Positions 44,017-53,617 of a stretch of DNA of 64,000 nucleotides are shown piece by piece. Numbering within the stretch: position 1 is the stretch's first letter; each line of letters begins with the position of its first letter. The translations under genes were made by a program, and so were the position numbers. A model generated the notes under the pieces. The model was not told where the DNA came from. It saw only the letters and a list, made by a program, of their open reading frames with translations, and ran no database searches. This stretch comes from Pseudonocardiales bacterium (GTDB lineage Bacteria; Actinomycetota; Actinomycetes; Mycobacteriales; Pseudonocardiaceae), in NCBI GenBank assembly GCA_019241525.1, contig JAFAWY010000091.1:1-64000 (forward strand), in the 5' to 3' direction.

Positions 44017-45098
44017 CCGTCAATTACGGACCGTACGGTTCGAGCCTGCGTGATCTGCCGCGGCTGCGCAGCACCCGGAGGAGACGTGCGTCCAGCTGGG
44101 ATCGCACCGGCGGCAACGACGATCGCCTCACTCTGCGCCCGGGACAGCGCGCGACCCTGGCAGACATCGAGGGCGCCGGCACGATCAATCACATCTGGGT
44201 GACCGTGGCCAACGAACGGATGATCCGGGACCCGTGGATGCGAGAACCCGATTACCTGCGCCGGCTCGTACTGCGTGCTTACTGGGACGGCGAAGAACAT
44301 CCCAGCATCGCCGTGCCGCTCGGCGACTTTTTCGGGGTAGGCCACGGCCGTACCACCAACTTCGTCTCCGCGCCGCTACAGATGAGCCCTGAGGACGGAA
44401 AGGGCTTCAACTGCTTTTTCCACATGCCCTTCGGCGCGGGAGCCCGGTGGGAAATCGCCAGCGAGCTGACCGACGAGACGGTCTTTTTCTACTATTACAT
44501 CGACTACGAAGAGATTGACGAGCTCGAAGACGGCATCGGGCGTTTCCACGCCCAATGGCGCCACAGCAATCCGTGCTCCGGGGTCGAGCAGGGATCCGAA
44601 ACCAACGCCGAGTTCTTGCTGGCCGGCGAGAACCTCGACGGGAAAGCGAACTACACCATCCTGGAAGCAACCGGCCGCGGGCATTATGTCGGCTGCGTGC
44701 TCAACATTCACAACCTTCGCGACACCACTGAGTGGAACTGGTATGGCGAGGGCGACGACATGATTTTTATCGACGGCGAGGCATGGCCGCCGAGCTTGCA
44801 CGGCACCGGCACCGAGGACTATTTCAACACCGCCTGGTGCCCGACCCAGACCTACCATGCGCCGTATCACGGAATCACCTTGCCTGGCGGTGACAACTGG
44901 AGCGGGCAGATCAGCCTGTACCGGTTCCACATCGAAGATCCGGTGCCGTTCGAGCGATCAATCAGGGTGAGCATCGAGCATGGGCACGCGAACAAACGCA
45001 GCGACGACTATTCATCGGTGGCGTACTGGTACCAGGCCGAACCGCACCACCCATTCGACCTCGCTCCCGTCGAGCAGCGCGCCCCACGAGCCCGGTGA
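44013..45098 (+). CDS. DUF2961/GH172 glycoside hydrolase
   Basis: This encodes 361 aa, starting within the symporter gene end (ATGA). GH172 is a jelly-roll family known for inulin difructose-anhydride hydrolase and D-/L-arabinofuranosidase-type enzymes. Matching blocks are GTINHIWVTV, LRAYWDGEEHPSIAVPLGDF, FGVGHGRTTNFVSAPL, FFYYYIDYEEIDEL and LHGTGTEDYFNTAW with the conserved Glu. There is no signal peptide, so this copy is intracellular and probably acts on imported oligosaccharides. No extracellular endo-enzyme is in the window. Confidence 0.88.
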   Translation: MTVNYGPYGSSLRDLPRLRSTRRRRASSWDRTGGNDDRLTLRPGQRATLADIEGAGTINHIWVTVANERMIRDPWMREPDYLRRLVLRAYWDGEEHPSIAVPLGDFFGVGHGRTTNFVSAPLQMSPEDGKGFNCFFHMPFGAGARWEIASELTDETVFFYYYIDYEEIDELEDGIGRFHAQWRHSNPCSGVEQGSETNAEFLLAGENLDGKANYTILEATGRGHYVGCVLNIHNLRDTTEWNWYGEGDDMIFIDGEAWPPSLHGTGTEDYFNTAWCPTQTYHAPYHGITLPGGDNWSGQISLYRFHIEDPVPFERSIRVSIEHGHANKRSDDYSSVAYWYQAEPHHPFDLAPVEQRAPRAR

Positions 45099-45153
45099 CG
45101 TGGTAGCCGCATCACGGCAACCGGCCAACGCTTTCGATGAGGGCGCTGCCTGG

Positions 45154-45375
45154 TTATGCGGACTGGGCAGGCCACTGCGGCGGGCCGTCGGCATCCCGGG
45201 GACGCCTGCCGACACCGTTACCCGTATCCATCCACCAGATCTCGTGGCATTGGGGGCATTGCACATGCACCATGTTGGCGTTCGAATCGAGCAGGTACAG
45301 GCCATCCCGATGTGAGCAGTGGGAACACGGAAGCCAAGCCTTCCGGCCGATGTTGACCGATGGGTCAAGAGCCAT
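45154..45375 (-). CDS. Small zinc-ribbon protein
   Basis: The 73-aa product starts at ATG 45375 with GGAGG ~9 nt upstream. Two CxxC knuckles (PCSHC, residues ~17-20; QCPQC ~40-43) predict one structural zinc, and the short sheet around them (DGLYLLDSNANMVHV) suits a rubredoxin-like ribbon. The acidic/Pro tail is disordered. Such proteins bind nucleic acid or protein; the partner is unknown. Confidence 0.7.
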   Translation of the reverse strand: MALDPSVNIGRKAWLPCSHCSHRDGLYLLDSNANMVHVQCPQCHEIWWMDTGNGVGRRPRDADGPPQWPAQSA

Positions 45376-45521
45376 CAGCGAATACCTCCACGCGTCTACC
45401 AGTGAACCGGCAGCGCCACGCTAGAACGCGACCGAGGCTCTCTTCCAGAGAGCTGGAGTACTTACTTACCGGCTCGGGCTACCCACGTCCATCTCGATCA
45501 AACATATGCGACGAGCCCACT

Positions 45522-46418
45522 TCAGCCCACGTACCGGCGGGCCGGCGACCGCCGTTGCGGTTCCTCCAACAATCGGAGCCCATGCTCGACGGCTGCCGGT
45601 ACCACCCGACGCTCCCGAACTACCCAGGTCAGCCCGGCTAAGGCCTCAGCGAAGGCCGCCACGCTGGCCCAGTCCCGAGGTACTGAGCGCAGCATGGTGA
45701 CGGTCCGTCGCAGCGCGCTTGGTAACGGGCGGCGCAACCACGCGGTCCATAATGTGTTGCGGATCCCCAACTGCCGCCGTCGTCGCGGATCCCGGCAGCT
45801 CGATGGGGCATGTTCGATGACCACATCCGGTGCCCAGCACATCCACCAGCCGGCGGCGGCGAGGTCCAGAGCGAGCAGTTCCTCTTCACCGCCCAACCAC
45901 AGCCGCGGCGAGAACCCACCGACCTGGCGGAACGCTGCAACACGAAACATGCTCGCCCCCGCGAGCACACCGAGCAGAGCTGGACCAGGCAGCCAGGCCG
46001 GCCCGGGTACGGGAGAGTTGCGCAGCTCAGGAGTGATGGGATCCTCGGTCATTGCCGGAGCCACCAGGATCCGTCCGGTCACCGAAGCCAGTTGTTGGTG
46101 GGCGTCGAGCACGTCAGCAGCCCGCCTTAGCGCACCGGGCCGCCACCGGGTGTCGTCATCGCAGAACGCCACGTAACGGGTGTCAATGTCTCGAACCGCC
46201 AGGTTGCGGCCTAGTGCGCCGAGATTGCCCGCGCTGCGCAGCAGTTTTACCTGGCCGAAGCGTTCTGCCACAGCGTCGGCGGTACCGTCGGTGGAGCCGT
46301 TGTCAACGACCACCACAGGAGCGCGGTCCGGCAGCGCTGTCATGTGCTGGAGGGTCTGTAACAGCTCCGCCTTGCGGTTCTGCGTGATGATCACCACCGT
46401 GGTCCGGCCGCCGGTCAT
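45522..46418 (-). CDS. Family 2 glycosyltransferase
   Basis: The 298-aa GT-A enzyme has the nucleotide-sugar site TVVIITQNRKAELLQTL and [15 protein letters not shown], the DxD-type AFCDDDTRWRPG and acceptor-site GGEEELLALDLAAAGW. It lacks membrane helices and should act at the cytoplasmic side. It is a paralogue of the next gene upstream, with start and stop codons overlapping by one nt. Sugar and acceptor are unknown. Confidence 0.9.
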   Translation of the reverse strand: MTGGRTTVVIITQNRKAELLQTLQHMTALPDRAPVVVVDNGSTDGTADAVAERFGQVKLLRSAGNLGALGRNLAVRDIDTRYVAFCDDDTRWRPGALRRAADVLDAHQQLASVTGRILVAPAMTEDPITPELRNSPVPGPAWLPGPALLGVLAGASMFRVAAFRQVGGFSPRLWLGGEEELLALDLAAAGWWMCWAPDVVIEHAPSSCRDPRRRRQLGIRNTLWTAWLRRPLPSALRRTVTMLRSVPRDWASVAAFAEALAGLTWVVRERRVVPAAVEHGLRLLEEPQRRSPARRYVG

Positions 46419-47284
46419 CAGCCGGCGTCTTCCAGCATGCGGACCTGCTCCTCCACCGCGGGAGGCAATGGAGCGCGCCGCCGCAGCGCCGCGGGCAGCC
46501 GAACGATTGCCTCACCTAACGCGGTGCGAGCGACCCCGTCCCGCATCGAATCTCGGGCCAGAGACGTCGCAGCAGCGACGGCGACCGGCCGCGGCCTGCG
46601 CAAGACCGCGGTGAGCAAAGCGTTGCGCAGCTCGGCCACCCGGCGACGTTGCGGATCTGAACGGTTCGAGGAGGGATGGTGGTAAGCGACGATGTCATGC
46701 AGATATGACCGCTCCCACCCTGCCGTAGCCAGGTCGTAACACAACAAGCGCTCCTCCCCCACAAAGAACAGCAGGCTGCTGAAGCCACCTACCTCACAGA
46801 ACGCCGCCTTGCGCATCACGGCCGAGCACGCCAGGAAACCCAGCACGGATGGACCGGGGGCATCCGGGGAACGGGGCAGCGGACTGCATTCCAGCAACAG
46901 GGTGATCGGGTCGGCGCGGTGCATGGGGCCGACCAGCGTCCGAGCGGCGACCAGGCCAAGACGGGGGTGACTGTCCAGTACCACTGCGGCGCGCTCCAAC
47001 GCACCTGGAGCCCACCAGGAATCGTCGTCGCTGAAAGCGACGTAAGGAGTACGCGCCGCCACCACGCCGAGATTGCGGGCAGCGGCACCGTGGTTTCTGG
47101 GCAACGCCAGCACGACCGTGGCGGCGAACTGGTCGCCCACCGCCTGGGCCGTACCGTCGGTTGAGCCGTTGTCCACGACGATTACCGGTGGTGCCGGAAC
47201 AAGGTCGTGTAGCCGCTGTAGCGTGCGGATCAGCTCGTCGCGTCTGTTGCGGGTGGCGATGACCACCGTCACCCCGCTGCTCAT
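46418..47284 (-). CDS. Family 2 glycosyltransferase
   Basis: This encodes 288 aa with the same architecture as its downstream neighbour: [46 protein letters not shown] and [16 protein letters not shown]. It is the first gene of the two-gene minus-strand unit and is divergent from the UDP-sugar decarboxylase gene. The two may add successive sugars to the same glycan. Confidence 0.9.
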   Translation of the reverse strand: MSSGVTVVIATRNRRDELIRTLQRLHDLVPAPPVIVVDNGSTDGTAQAVGDQFAATVVLALPRNHGAAARNLGVVAARTPYVAFSDDDSWWAPGALERAAVVLDSHPRLGLVAARTLVGPMHRADPITLLLECSPLPRSPDAPGPSVLGFLACSAVMRKAAFCEVGGFSSLLFFVGEERLLCYDLATAGWERSYLHDIVAYHHPSSNRSDPQRRRVAELRNALLTAVLRRPRPVAVAAATSLARDSMRDGVARTALGEAIVRLPAALRRRAPLPPAVEEQVRMLEDAG

Positions 47285-47413
47285 CGCGGCTCCCCCAAGC
47301 GACGCACCCTGACGGGCCTTCGTACCCGCCGAGCGCCTGTGGCAAACATGCGACCGCGTTTCACTTCGCCCCAGCGGGGGTATCAGGCTGCGGGTAGAGC
47401 GACAGGGGGCGTG

Positions 47414-48430
47414 GTGAGCACCAGATTCAGCAGGGCTGTGGTGACAGGTGGAGCTGGGTTTCTCGGGTCACACCTGTGCGAACAACTGCTTCGCCGCGGT
47501 ACTGGCGTCATGTGCCTGGACAATTTTCTCACCGGCACACCGGCCAATATTTCTCATCTCATCGGCGAGCCTAGATTTCGTCTGATCAAGTGCGATGTGA
47601 CCAACTTCGTGCACGTTCCCGGTCCAGTCGATTTGGTGTTACATCTGGCCTCGGCAGCGTCCCCTGCCGACTATCTACGGTTGCCCATCGAGACGCTCAA
47701 GGTAGGCAGCTTGGGCACGCTGCACGCACTGGGTTTGGCCACGGAGAAGGGCGCGCGCTTTGTTCTCGCGTCGACCAGCGAGGTTTATGGCGATCCGCAG
47801 CAGCACCCGCAAGGCGAGAGTTACTGGGGCAACGTCAACCCGGTCGGCCCGCGAAGTGTCTATGACGAAGCCAAGCGCTATGCCGAAGCGCTGACCACCG
47901 CGTACCGGCTCTCGCGCGGCACGGATACCGCAATAGTCCGGATCTTCAACACTTACGGTCCCCGGATGCGGCCGGACGACGGGAGAGCCATCCCGACCTT
48001 CATCCGCCAAGCGCTGGCTGGCGAGCCGCTGTCGGTCACCGGCGATGGCAGCCAAACCCGGTCGGTGTGCTACGTGGATGACACCATCCGCGGCATCCTG
48101 GCGTTAGCCGAGTCGGACGAACCAGGGCCGGTGAACATCGGCGGCCCGCAGGAACTACCAGTTGCCGAGCTGGCCGCGACCGTCCTGGAGGTCAGCGGAG
48201 TACCGGGGTCGGTCCGGCATATCGCGCGCCCCGTCGACGATCCCCGCGTGCGACGCCCAGACATCACGTTGGCCCGCGAACTACTCAACTGGGAGCCGCA
48301 AGTCCAACTCCGCGACGGTCTCGCGCGAACTATCGCCTGGTTCCGATCCCAACTCTGCGGTGCCGACATAGGGACATACCGGCCAAACAAGCGTGCTGCG
48401 TACCCCGATATGGCTCCCTCTGGGACGTAG
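47414..48430 (+). CDS. UDP-glucuronate decarboxylase-like NAD-dependent epimerase/dehydratase
   Basis: GTG 47414 gives 338 aa. The extended-SDR signature [17 protein letters not shown] binds [23 protein letters not shown] is typical of UDP-xylose synthase (UXS), and [12 protein letters not shown] holds the YxxxK pair. The other product class would be dTDP-glucose 4,6-dehydratase, but the ASPxxY and CLDNF(L)TG motifs favour UXS. It probably supplies UDP-xylose or a related 4-keto sugar for the glycan made by this locus. It opens the rightward series of genes. Confidence 0.85.
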   Translation: MSTRFSRAVVTGGAGFLGSHLCEQLLRRGTGVMCLDNFLTGTPANISHLIGEPRFRLIKCDVTNFVHVPGPVDLVLHLASAASPADYLRLPIETLKVGSLGTLHALGLATEKGARFVLASTSEVYGDPQQHPQGESYWGNVNPVGPRSVYDEAKRYAEALTTAYRLSRGTDTAIVRIFNTYGPRMRPDDGRAIPTFIRQALAGEPLSVTGDGSQTRSVCYVDDTIRGILALAESDEPGPVNIGGPQELPVAELAATVLEVSGVPGSVRHIARPVDDPRVRRPDITLARELLNWEPQVQLRDGLARTIAWFRSQLCGADIGTYRPNKRAAYPDMAPSGT

Positions 48431-48502
48431 TTTTGAACGCAATTTCGCTGGGTAGTCAGTCGCTATACGTTCGGGTGGCGGCTCATGCCTACGGAGGGCC
48501 AG

Positions 48503-50155
48503 ATGCGCGTCCTGGGTATCAACGCGATCTTCCACGATCCAGCAGCGGCGCTGGTCGTCGATGGGGAGATCGTGGCTGCCGCCGAGGAGGAGCGTTTCAC
48601 CCGCCGCAAGCACGGCAAGCGCCCGGTACCGTTTGCCGCCTGGGAGCTGCCCGAGCGGGCCGCGCGCTGGTGCCTCCAGTCCGCCGGGATCGGTCCCGAC
48701 GACCTCGATGCCGTTGCCTATTCGTATGACCCGGCATTGGTACGGCCGGACGTGGGCGGGTTGGATGAGCGGTGGGAGGATCTACGCACCACCTACGCCC
48801 GGCGGGCTCCGCATTTTCTGGCCACTGCGCTGCCCGAGCTTGACCCGGCTGTCGTGCACTTCGTACCGCACCACCTTGCCCACGCCGCCTCCGCGGGCCT
48901 GGCCGCACCCTTTCGTGACTCCGCGGTCCTTGTTGCCGATGGTCGGGGGGAGGCCACCTCTTACCTGGCCGGTCGCTACCGCGACGGCGAGCTCGACGTG
49001 CTGGCCAGCCAGGAACTGCCCCATTCGTTGGGCTTGATGTACGAGGAGGTCACCGATCACCTGGGTTTCCTGCGCTCCTCCGACGAGTACAAGGTGATGG
49101 CGCTGGCGTCGTACGGGCGCCAGCCCGGCACCGAACCCGCGTTGCTGCCCACCCTGCGCGACCTCATTTACCCCACTGGCGACGGCGGGTTCGTCGTGCG
49201 GCCCATCGACTGGTCCGAACTCGCCAAGCGGCGCCCGCCCGATGAAGAGCTGCAACCCGAGCACGTCGAACTCGCCGCCGCGGTGCAGGTGCGCCTGGAG
49301 GAGGTGCTGCTGGAGCTGGCATCGTGGCTGCACCGGCGCACCGGCGAGCGGCGCCTGGCGATGGCCGGCGGGGTGGCACTCAACTGCGTCGCGAACACCC
49401 GCCTGGCCGCGCAAGGCCCCTTCGACGAAGTCTGGGTGCAGCCCGCTGCGGGAGACGCGGGCACCGCACTCGGCGGGGCTTTACACCTCGCGCAGTCCTT
49501 CGGTGAGCCGATCACACCGATGCCAGGAGCCGACCTTGGCCGGGGCTTCAGCGATGACGAACTGACCCGCTGGCTGGACGATGCGCACATCCGCTACGAA
49601 CGCCCACCAGACGCAGCGGCAGCAGCCGCCGAGGCGTTGGCCGCCGACGCGATCGTGGCGTGGTTCCAGGGACGCAGCGAGTTCGGCCCTCGCGCGTTGG
49701 GCCATCGCTCGCTGCTCGCGCACCCAGGCCACGCCCGGAACCTCGACCGGCTCAACGCAGTCAAAGGACGTGAGCAGTTCCGTCCGGTGGCGCCCATGGT
49801 GCTGGCCGAGCGGGCTGCCGAGCTGTTCAACCGCGGCCCGCTGCCCAGCCCATACATGCTGTTCGTCCACGACGTCGCACCCCGATGGCGCGACCGGATC
49901 CCGGCGGTGGTGCACGTCGACGGCACCGCACGGATCCAGACCATCGACCGGGACAGCGAGCCGCTGCTGGCGCGGCTGCTGGACCGGTTCGCCGAGCTGA
50001 CCGGCCTGCCGACAGTGGTCAACACCAGCCTGAACACCGCAGGGCGGCCCATGGTCGACGACCCGCGCGACGCCCTGGAGTGTTTCGGGTCAGCTCCGGT
50101 CGACGTGCTGGTGCTCGGGCCGTTTGTCGTGCGGCGTTGCGAGCTCACCCGATGA
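48503..50155 (+). CDS. NodU/CmcH-type carbamoyltransferase
   Basis: ATG 48503 with GGAGGG 5 nt upstream gives 550 aa. The N-terminal domain (VLGINAIFHDPAAALV, AAAEEERFTRRKHG, VPHHLAHAASA) binds metal and carbamoyl-adenylate. The C-terminal YrdC-like region has WFQGRSEFGPRALGHRSLLA and VNTSLNTAGRPMVDDP. It transfers carbamoyl from carbamoyl phosphate to a hydroxyl, as in cephamycin, Nod-factor and heptose decorations. In this locus a glycan hydroxyl is the likely acceptor. It overlaps the next gene by ATGA. Confidence 0.92.
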   Translation: MRVLGINAIFHDPAAALVVDGEIVAAAEEERFTRRKHGKRPVPFAAWELPERAARWCLQSAGIGPDDLDAVAYSYDPALVRPDVGGLDERWEDLRTTYARRAPHFLATALPELDPAVVHFVPHHLAHAASAGLAAPFRDSAVLVADGRGEATSYLAGRYRDGELDVLASQELPHSLGLMYEEVTDHLGFLRSSDEYKVMALASYGRQPGTEPALLPTLRDLIYPTGDGGFVVRPIDWSELAKRRPPDEELQPEHVELAAAVQVRLEEVLLELASWLHRRTGERRLAMAGGVALNCVANTRLAAQGPFDEVWVQPAAGDAGTALGGALHLAQSFGEPITPMPGADLGRGFSDDELTRWLDDAHIRYERPPDAAAAAAEALAADAIVAWFQGRSEFGPRALGHRSLLAHPGHARNLDRLNAVKGREQFRPVAPMVLAERAAELFNRGPLPSPYMLFVHDVAPRWRDRIPAVVHVDGTARIQTIDRDSEPLLARLLDRFAELTGLPTVVNTSLNTAGRPMVDDPRDALECFGSAPVDVLVLGPFVVRRCELTR

Positions 50156-51630
50156 GCTACACCGTGGTGATCCCGACAATCGGCCGGGCGAATTTAGACC
50201 AGCTCCTGACACGGCTGGCAGAGCTGATGCAGCCCGTGCTCGTCGTCGACGATCGGCCGGCCACCGGCGCGGAGCTGCGGCTGCCGGACACCGGCGCCTC
50301 GGTGCAGGTGCTGCGCTCGGCAGGACGCGGTCCGGCAGCGGCGCGCAACGTTGGGTGGCGCGCCGCGGATACCGAGTGGGTGGCGTTCCTCGATGACGAC
50401 GTGCTGCCTGGGCCGGACTGGGCCGCGCAGTTGGTCCACGACCTGCACGGGCTTGGCGCGGATGTGGGCGCCACCCAGGGTCGCATCGAGGTGCCGCTTC
50501 CGGGGCACCGGCGACCCACCGACGCCGAGCGCGGCACCGCTGGTTTGGCCACGGCCCGGTGGATCACTGCGGACATGGCTTACCGCCGCGCCGCACTGAA
50601 GCGGGTCGGTGGCTTCGATGAACGCTTCGGTCGTGCCTACCGGGAAGACGCCGATCTGGCGTTGCGGGTGATCGCCGCTGGCTACCGGGTCGTGCAGGGG
50701 CAGCGGCACACCGTGCACCCGGTGCGGCAGTCCGGACCGCTGGCCAGCGTGCGCGCGCAACGCGGCAACGCCGACGACGTCTTGATGCGGCGCCGGCACG
50801 GATCTGGCTGGCGGGAACGGATCGGCGACGGACCCGGCCGGTTGCGACGGCACCTGCTGACCACCGCAGCCGCCGCGGTGGCGGTCGGTGCCGCGACGCG
50901 CCGCCACCCCCGGGTGGCGGGTGCGGCGGGTCTGGTGTGGGCTGTGCTGACCACCGAGTTCGCCGCGCACAGGATCCTGCCCGGGCCGCGCAGCGCCGGC
51001 GAGATCGGACGGATGCTGGTTACCAGTGTCGCCATCCCCCCGGCGGCGTGCTGGCACCGGTTGGCTGGCGAACTGCGCTGGCGAGCTGTGCCCCCAGCCA
51101 TCGGTGTGCCCGCCGCGGTGCTGTTCGATCGTGACGGCACGCTAGTTCACGACGTCCCCTACAACACCGATCCTGCGGTGGTGCAGCCGGTTCCCGGCGC
51201 CCGCACGGCGCTGGATCGGCTCCGTGACCTTGGTATCCCCGTCGGTGTCGTCACTAACCAGTCCGGGGTGGCGCGCGGGCTGATCAGCCCTGCCCAGCTG
51301 CAGCGGGTCAACACCAGGGTGTCGGAGTTACTGGGCCCGTTCCAAGCGTGGAGTGTCTGCGTGCACGGCGAAAACGACGGCTGCGGCTGTCGCAAGCCGG
51401 CCCCAGGTCTGGTCAAAGACGCCGCCGGGCAGCTGGGCGTTCCGGCAGACCGGTGCGTGGTCATCGGAGATACCGGCGCTGATGTCACCGCCGCCGCCGC
51501 GGCCGGTGCCCGGGGAATCCTGGTGCCCACCGACCGCACGCTGCACCCGGAAATCCAGGCCGCCGCCGAAGTAGCTCCAGACATCAGCACAGCCGTCGAA
51601 CTCGCCCTGTCCGGGCGGGTCGGGCCATGA
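50152..51630 (+). CDS. Fusion of GT2 glycosyltransferase and GmhB-like HAD phosphatase
   Basis: The 492-aa protein has two enzymes in one chain. Residues 1-~250 are a GT-A glycosyltransferase (YTVVIPTIGRANLDQLL, WVAFLDDDVLPGPDWAAQLV, YREDADLALRV). A linker with hydrophobic patches follows. From ~320 comes a HAD phosphatase (VLFDRDGTLVHD, VVTNQSGVARG, CVHGENDGCGCRKPAPG with the Cys/His zinc cluster, VVIGDTGADVTAAAAAG). The latter matches D-glycero-D-manno-heptose-1,7-bisphosphate 7-phosphatase (GmhB) and histidinol-phosphatase. With GmhA and HldE in the same operon, GmhB is favoured. Confidence 0.88.
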   Translation: MSYTVVIPTIGRANLDQLLTRLAELMQPVLVVDDRPATGAELRLPDTGASVQVLRSAGRGPAAARNVGWRAADTEWVAFLDDDVLPGPDWAAQLVHDLHGLGADVGATQGRIEVPLPGHRRPTDAERGTAGLATARWITADMAYRRAALKRVGGFDERFGRAYREDADLALRVIAAGYRVVQGQRHTVHPVRQSGPLASVRAQRGNADDVLMRRRHGSGWRERIGDGPGRLRRHLLTTAAAAVAVGAATRRHPRVAGAAGLVWAVLTTEFAAHRILPGPRSAGEIGRMLVTSVAIPPAACWHRLAGELRWRAVPPAIGVPAAVLFDRDGTLVHDVPYNTDPAVVQPVPGARTALDRLRDLGIPVGVVTNQSGVARGLISPAQLQRVNTRVSELLGPFQAWSVCVHGENDGCGCRKPAPGLVKDAAGQLGVPADRCVVIGDTGADVTAAAAAGARGILVPTDRTLHPEIQAAAEVAPDISTAVELALSGRVGP

Positions 51631-52670
51631 GCACCGCCCCGATGGCCGGAACCGTTCTGGTCGCTCGGCTCGACAATGCGGGAGATGTGCTGCTGGCCGG
51701 GCCGGCGGTGCGGGCCGTCGCCGCGGACGCCGACAAGGTCGTGATGCTCGCCGGCCCACACGGCAGCGCGGCCGCGGCGCTGCTGCCTGGCGTAGACGAG
51801 GTCATCGAGTGGTGCGCACCGTGGATTGATCCCAATCCCGACCCGGTCACGCCGGAGCACGTCGCCGCCCTCCAGGAGGCGGTACGGGTGCACGCGCCGC
51901 AGGCCGCGCTGCTGTTGACCTCGTTTCACCAGTCCCCGCTGCCCCTGGCGCTGCTGCTGCGGCTGGCCGGAGTCGGCTGGATTGGCGCGATCAGCGAGGA
52001 CTATCCCGGTTCACTGCTGGATCTGCGCCATCACGTCGAGGGCGACGTACCCGAGGCACAGCGAGGCCTCAGCCTGGCTGAGGCTGCCGGCTACCGGCTA
52101 CCGGCCGGGGACGACGGGCGCCTTGCGGTGCGCCGGCCGCTGCCTGCTGTCGAGCACCTCACGGGAGCGCCCGGCTTTGTCGTGATGCACCCGGGTGCAT
52201 CGGTTCCCGCCCGGGAATGGCCCGCGCAGCACTGCGCAGCAGCGGTCCGATTGCTCACCGACGCCGGTTATCGCGTTGTCGTCACCGGATCGGCATGTCA
52301 GCAACGGCTCACCGCGCAGGTGGCCGGCGACACCGGCATCGATCTCGGCGGCCGCACCGACCTGCGCACGTTGGCTGCGGTCCTTGACCGCGCCGGCGTG
52401 GTGATCGCCGGCAACACAGGGCCAGCACACCTGGCCGCCGCAGTAGGCACACCGGTGGTGTCACTGTTCGCTCCAGTCGTACCCGCAGCCCGGTGGGCGC
52501 CCTACGGCGTTGCCACCGTCTTGCTCGGTGACCAGCAAGCACCCTGCCGCGATACCCGGGCGCGGCACTGCCCCGTGCCCGGCCATCCGTGCCTATCCGG
52601 TGTGCAGCCAGCCGACGTCGTCGATGCGATCAGTTCCCTGTTCCGGACCCGGATGGAGGTCGTGGCATGA
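51627..52670 (+). CDS. GT9 (ADP-heptose) glycosyltransferase 1
   Basis: The 347-aa GT-B enzyme resembles heptosyltransferases: VLVARLDNAGDVLLAGPAVR at the N-terminus, VVMHPGASVPAREWPAQHCA and the nucleotide-binding VIAGNTGPAHLAAAVGTPVV. GT9 enzymes transfer heptose from ADP-heptose. The presence of GmhA, HldE and a GmhB-like domain in the same operon makes ADP-heptose a credible donor. It overlaps both neighbours by 4 nt. Confidence 0.9.
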   Translation: MSTAPMAGTVLVARLDNAGDVLLAGPAVRAVAADADKVVMLAGPHGSAAAALLPGVDEVIEWCAPWIDPNPDPVTPEHVAALQEAVRVHAPQAALLLTSFHQSPLPLALLLRLAGVGWIGAISEDYPGSLLDLRHHVEGDVPEAQRGLSLAEAAGYRLPAGDDGRLAVRRPLPAVEHLTGAPGFVVMHPGASVPAREWPAQHCAAAVRLLTDAGYRVVVTGSACQQRLTAQVAGDTGIDLGGRTDLRTLAAVLDRAGVVIAGNTGPAHLAAAVGTPVVSLFAPVVPAARWAPYGVATVLLGDQQAPCRDTRARHCPVPGHPCLSGVQPADVVDAISSLFRTRMEVVA

Positions 52671-53617
52671 ACGTGCTGCACTGGCATGTCCACGGCTCCT
52701 GGAGCACGGCGTTCGTCCACGGTCCGCACACCTACCTGGTGCCGGTAACACCGGATCGAGATGCCGACGGCCGTGGCCGGGCCCGGACATTCGACTGGCC
52801 CCCGAACGCGGTGGAGATCACGCCTGCTGCGCTGGCCAGTGCGGACATCGACGTCGTCGTGCTGCAACGCCCGCACGAGCTCCAACTGGTGCAACAGTGG
52901 TTGGGCCGCCGGCCCGGACGCGATGTGCCGGCCGTTTACGTCGAGCACAACACGCCTGGGGGTGACGTTCCCAGCACCCGCCATCCGATGGCCGATCAGT
53001 TCGACATCCCCGTCGTGCATGTCACGCCGTTCAACGATGTTTTCTGGGACTGCGGCCGCGCACCCACTGTGGTGATCGAACATGGCATCCCCGACCCTGG
53101 TTACCAGTACACCGGTGACATCCCGCACGCCGCGGTGGTCATCAACGAACCGGTTCGCCGCGGGCGGGTGACCGGCACCGACCTGCTACCCCGCTTCGCC
53201 GGTCAGGCTGCGCTGGATGTCTTCGGCATGGCGGTGTCGCAGCTACCGGCCAGCGACCGGATCACCACCTTCGAGGACCTTCCCCAGGCCCGGATGCACA
53301 CTGAGCTGGCCCGGCGCCGGGTGTACCTGCACCCGATCCGCTGGACCTCGCTCGGCCTGTCACTGCTCGAGGCCATGCATCTGGGGATGCCAGTGGTCGC
53401 ACTCGGCACCACCGAGGTGGCGGAGGCGGTACCACCTGATGCCGGTGTCATCTCCACGCGGATCGATCGGCTGGCCAGCGCACTGCGAACGTTCATCGCC
53501 GACCCTGACCTTGCCCAGCACGCGGGCGTGATGGCCCGAACCGCGGCCCGCCGCAGGTACTCCCTCGATCGGTTCTGCACCGACTGGGATCAGCTGTTCA
53601 AGGAGGTGAGCCGGTGA
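52667..53617 (+). CDS. Glycosyltransferase (GT4-like, short)
   Basis: This encodes 316 aa. The C-terminal half contains YLHPIRWTSLGLSLLEAMHL and GMPVVALGTTEVAEAVPPDA, the E(x7)E-type donor site of GT-B enzymes. The N-terminal half begins with a His/Trp-rich MNVLHWHVHGSW. Overall it is shorter than classical GT4 enzymes. The sugar and acceptor are unknown. It starts at ATG 52667, overlapping the previous stop. Confidence 0.82.
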   Translation: MNVLHWHVHGSWSTAFVHGPHTYLVPVTPDRDADGRGRARTFDWPPNAVEITPAALASADIDVVVLQRPHELQLVQQWLGRRPGRDVPAVYVEHNTPGGDVPSTRHPMADQFDIPVVHVTPFNDVFWDCGRAPTVVIEHGIPDPGYQYTGDIPHAAVVINEPVRRGRVTGTDLLPRFAGQAALDVFGMAVSQLPASDRITTFEDLPQARMHTELARRRVYLHPIRWTSLGLSLLEAMHLGMPVVALGTTEVAEAVPPDAGVISTRIDRLASALRTFIADPDLAQHAGVMARTAARRRYSLDRFCTDWDQLFKEVSR

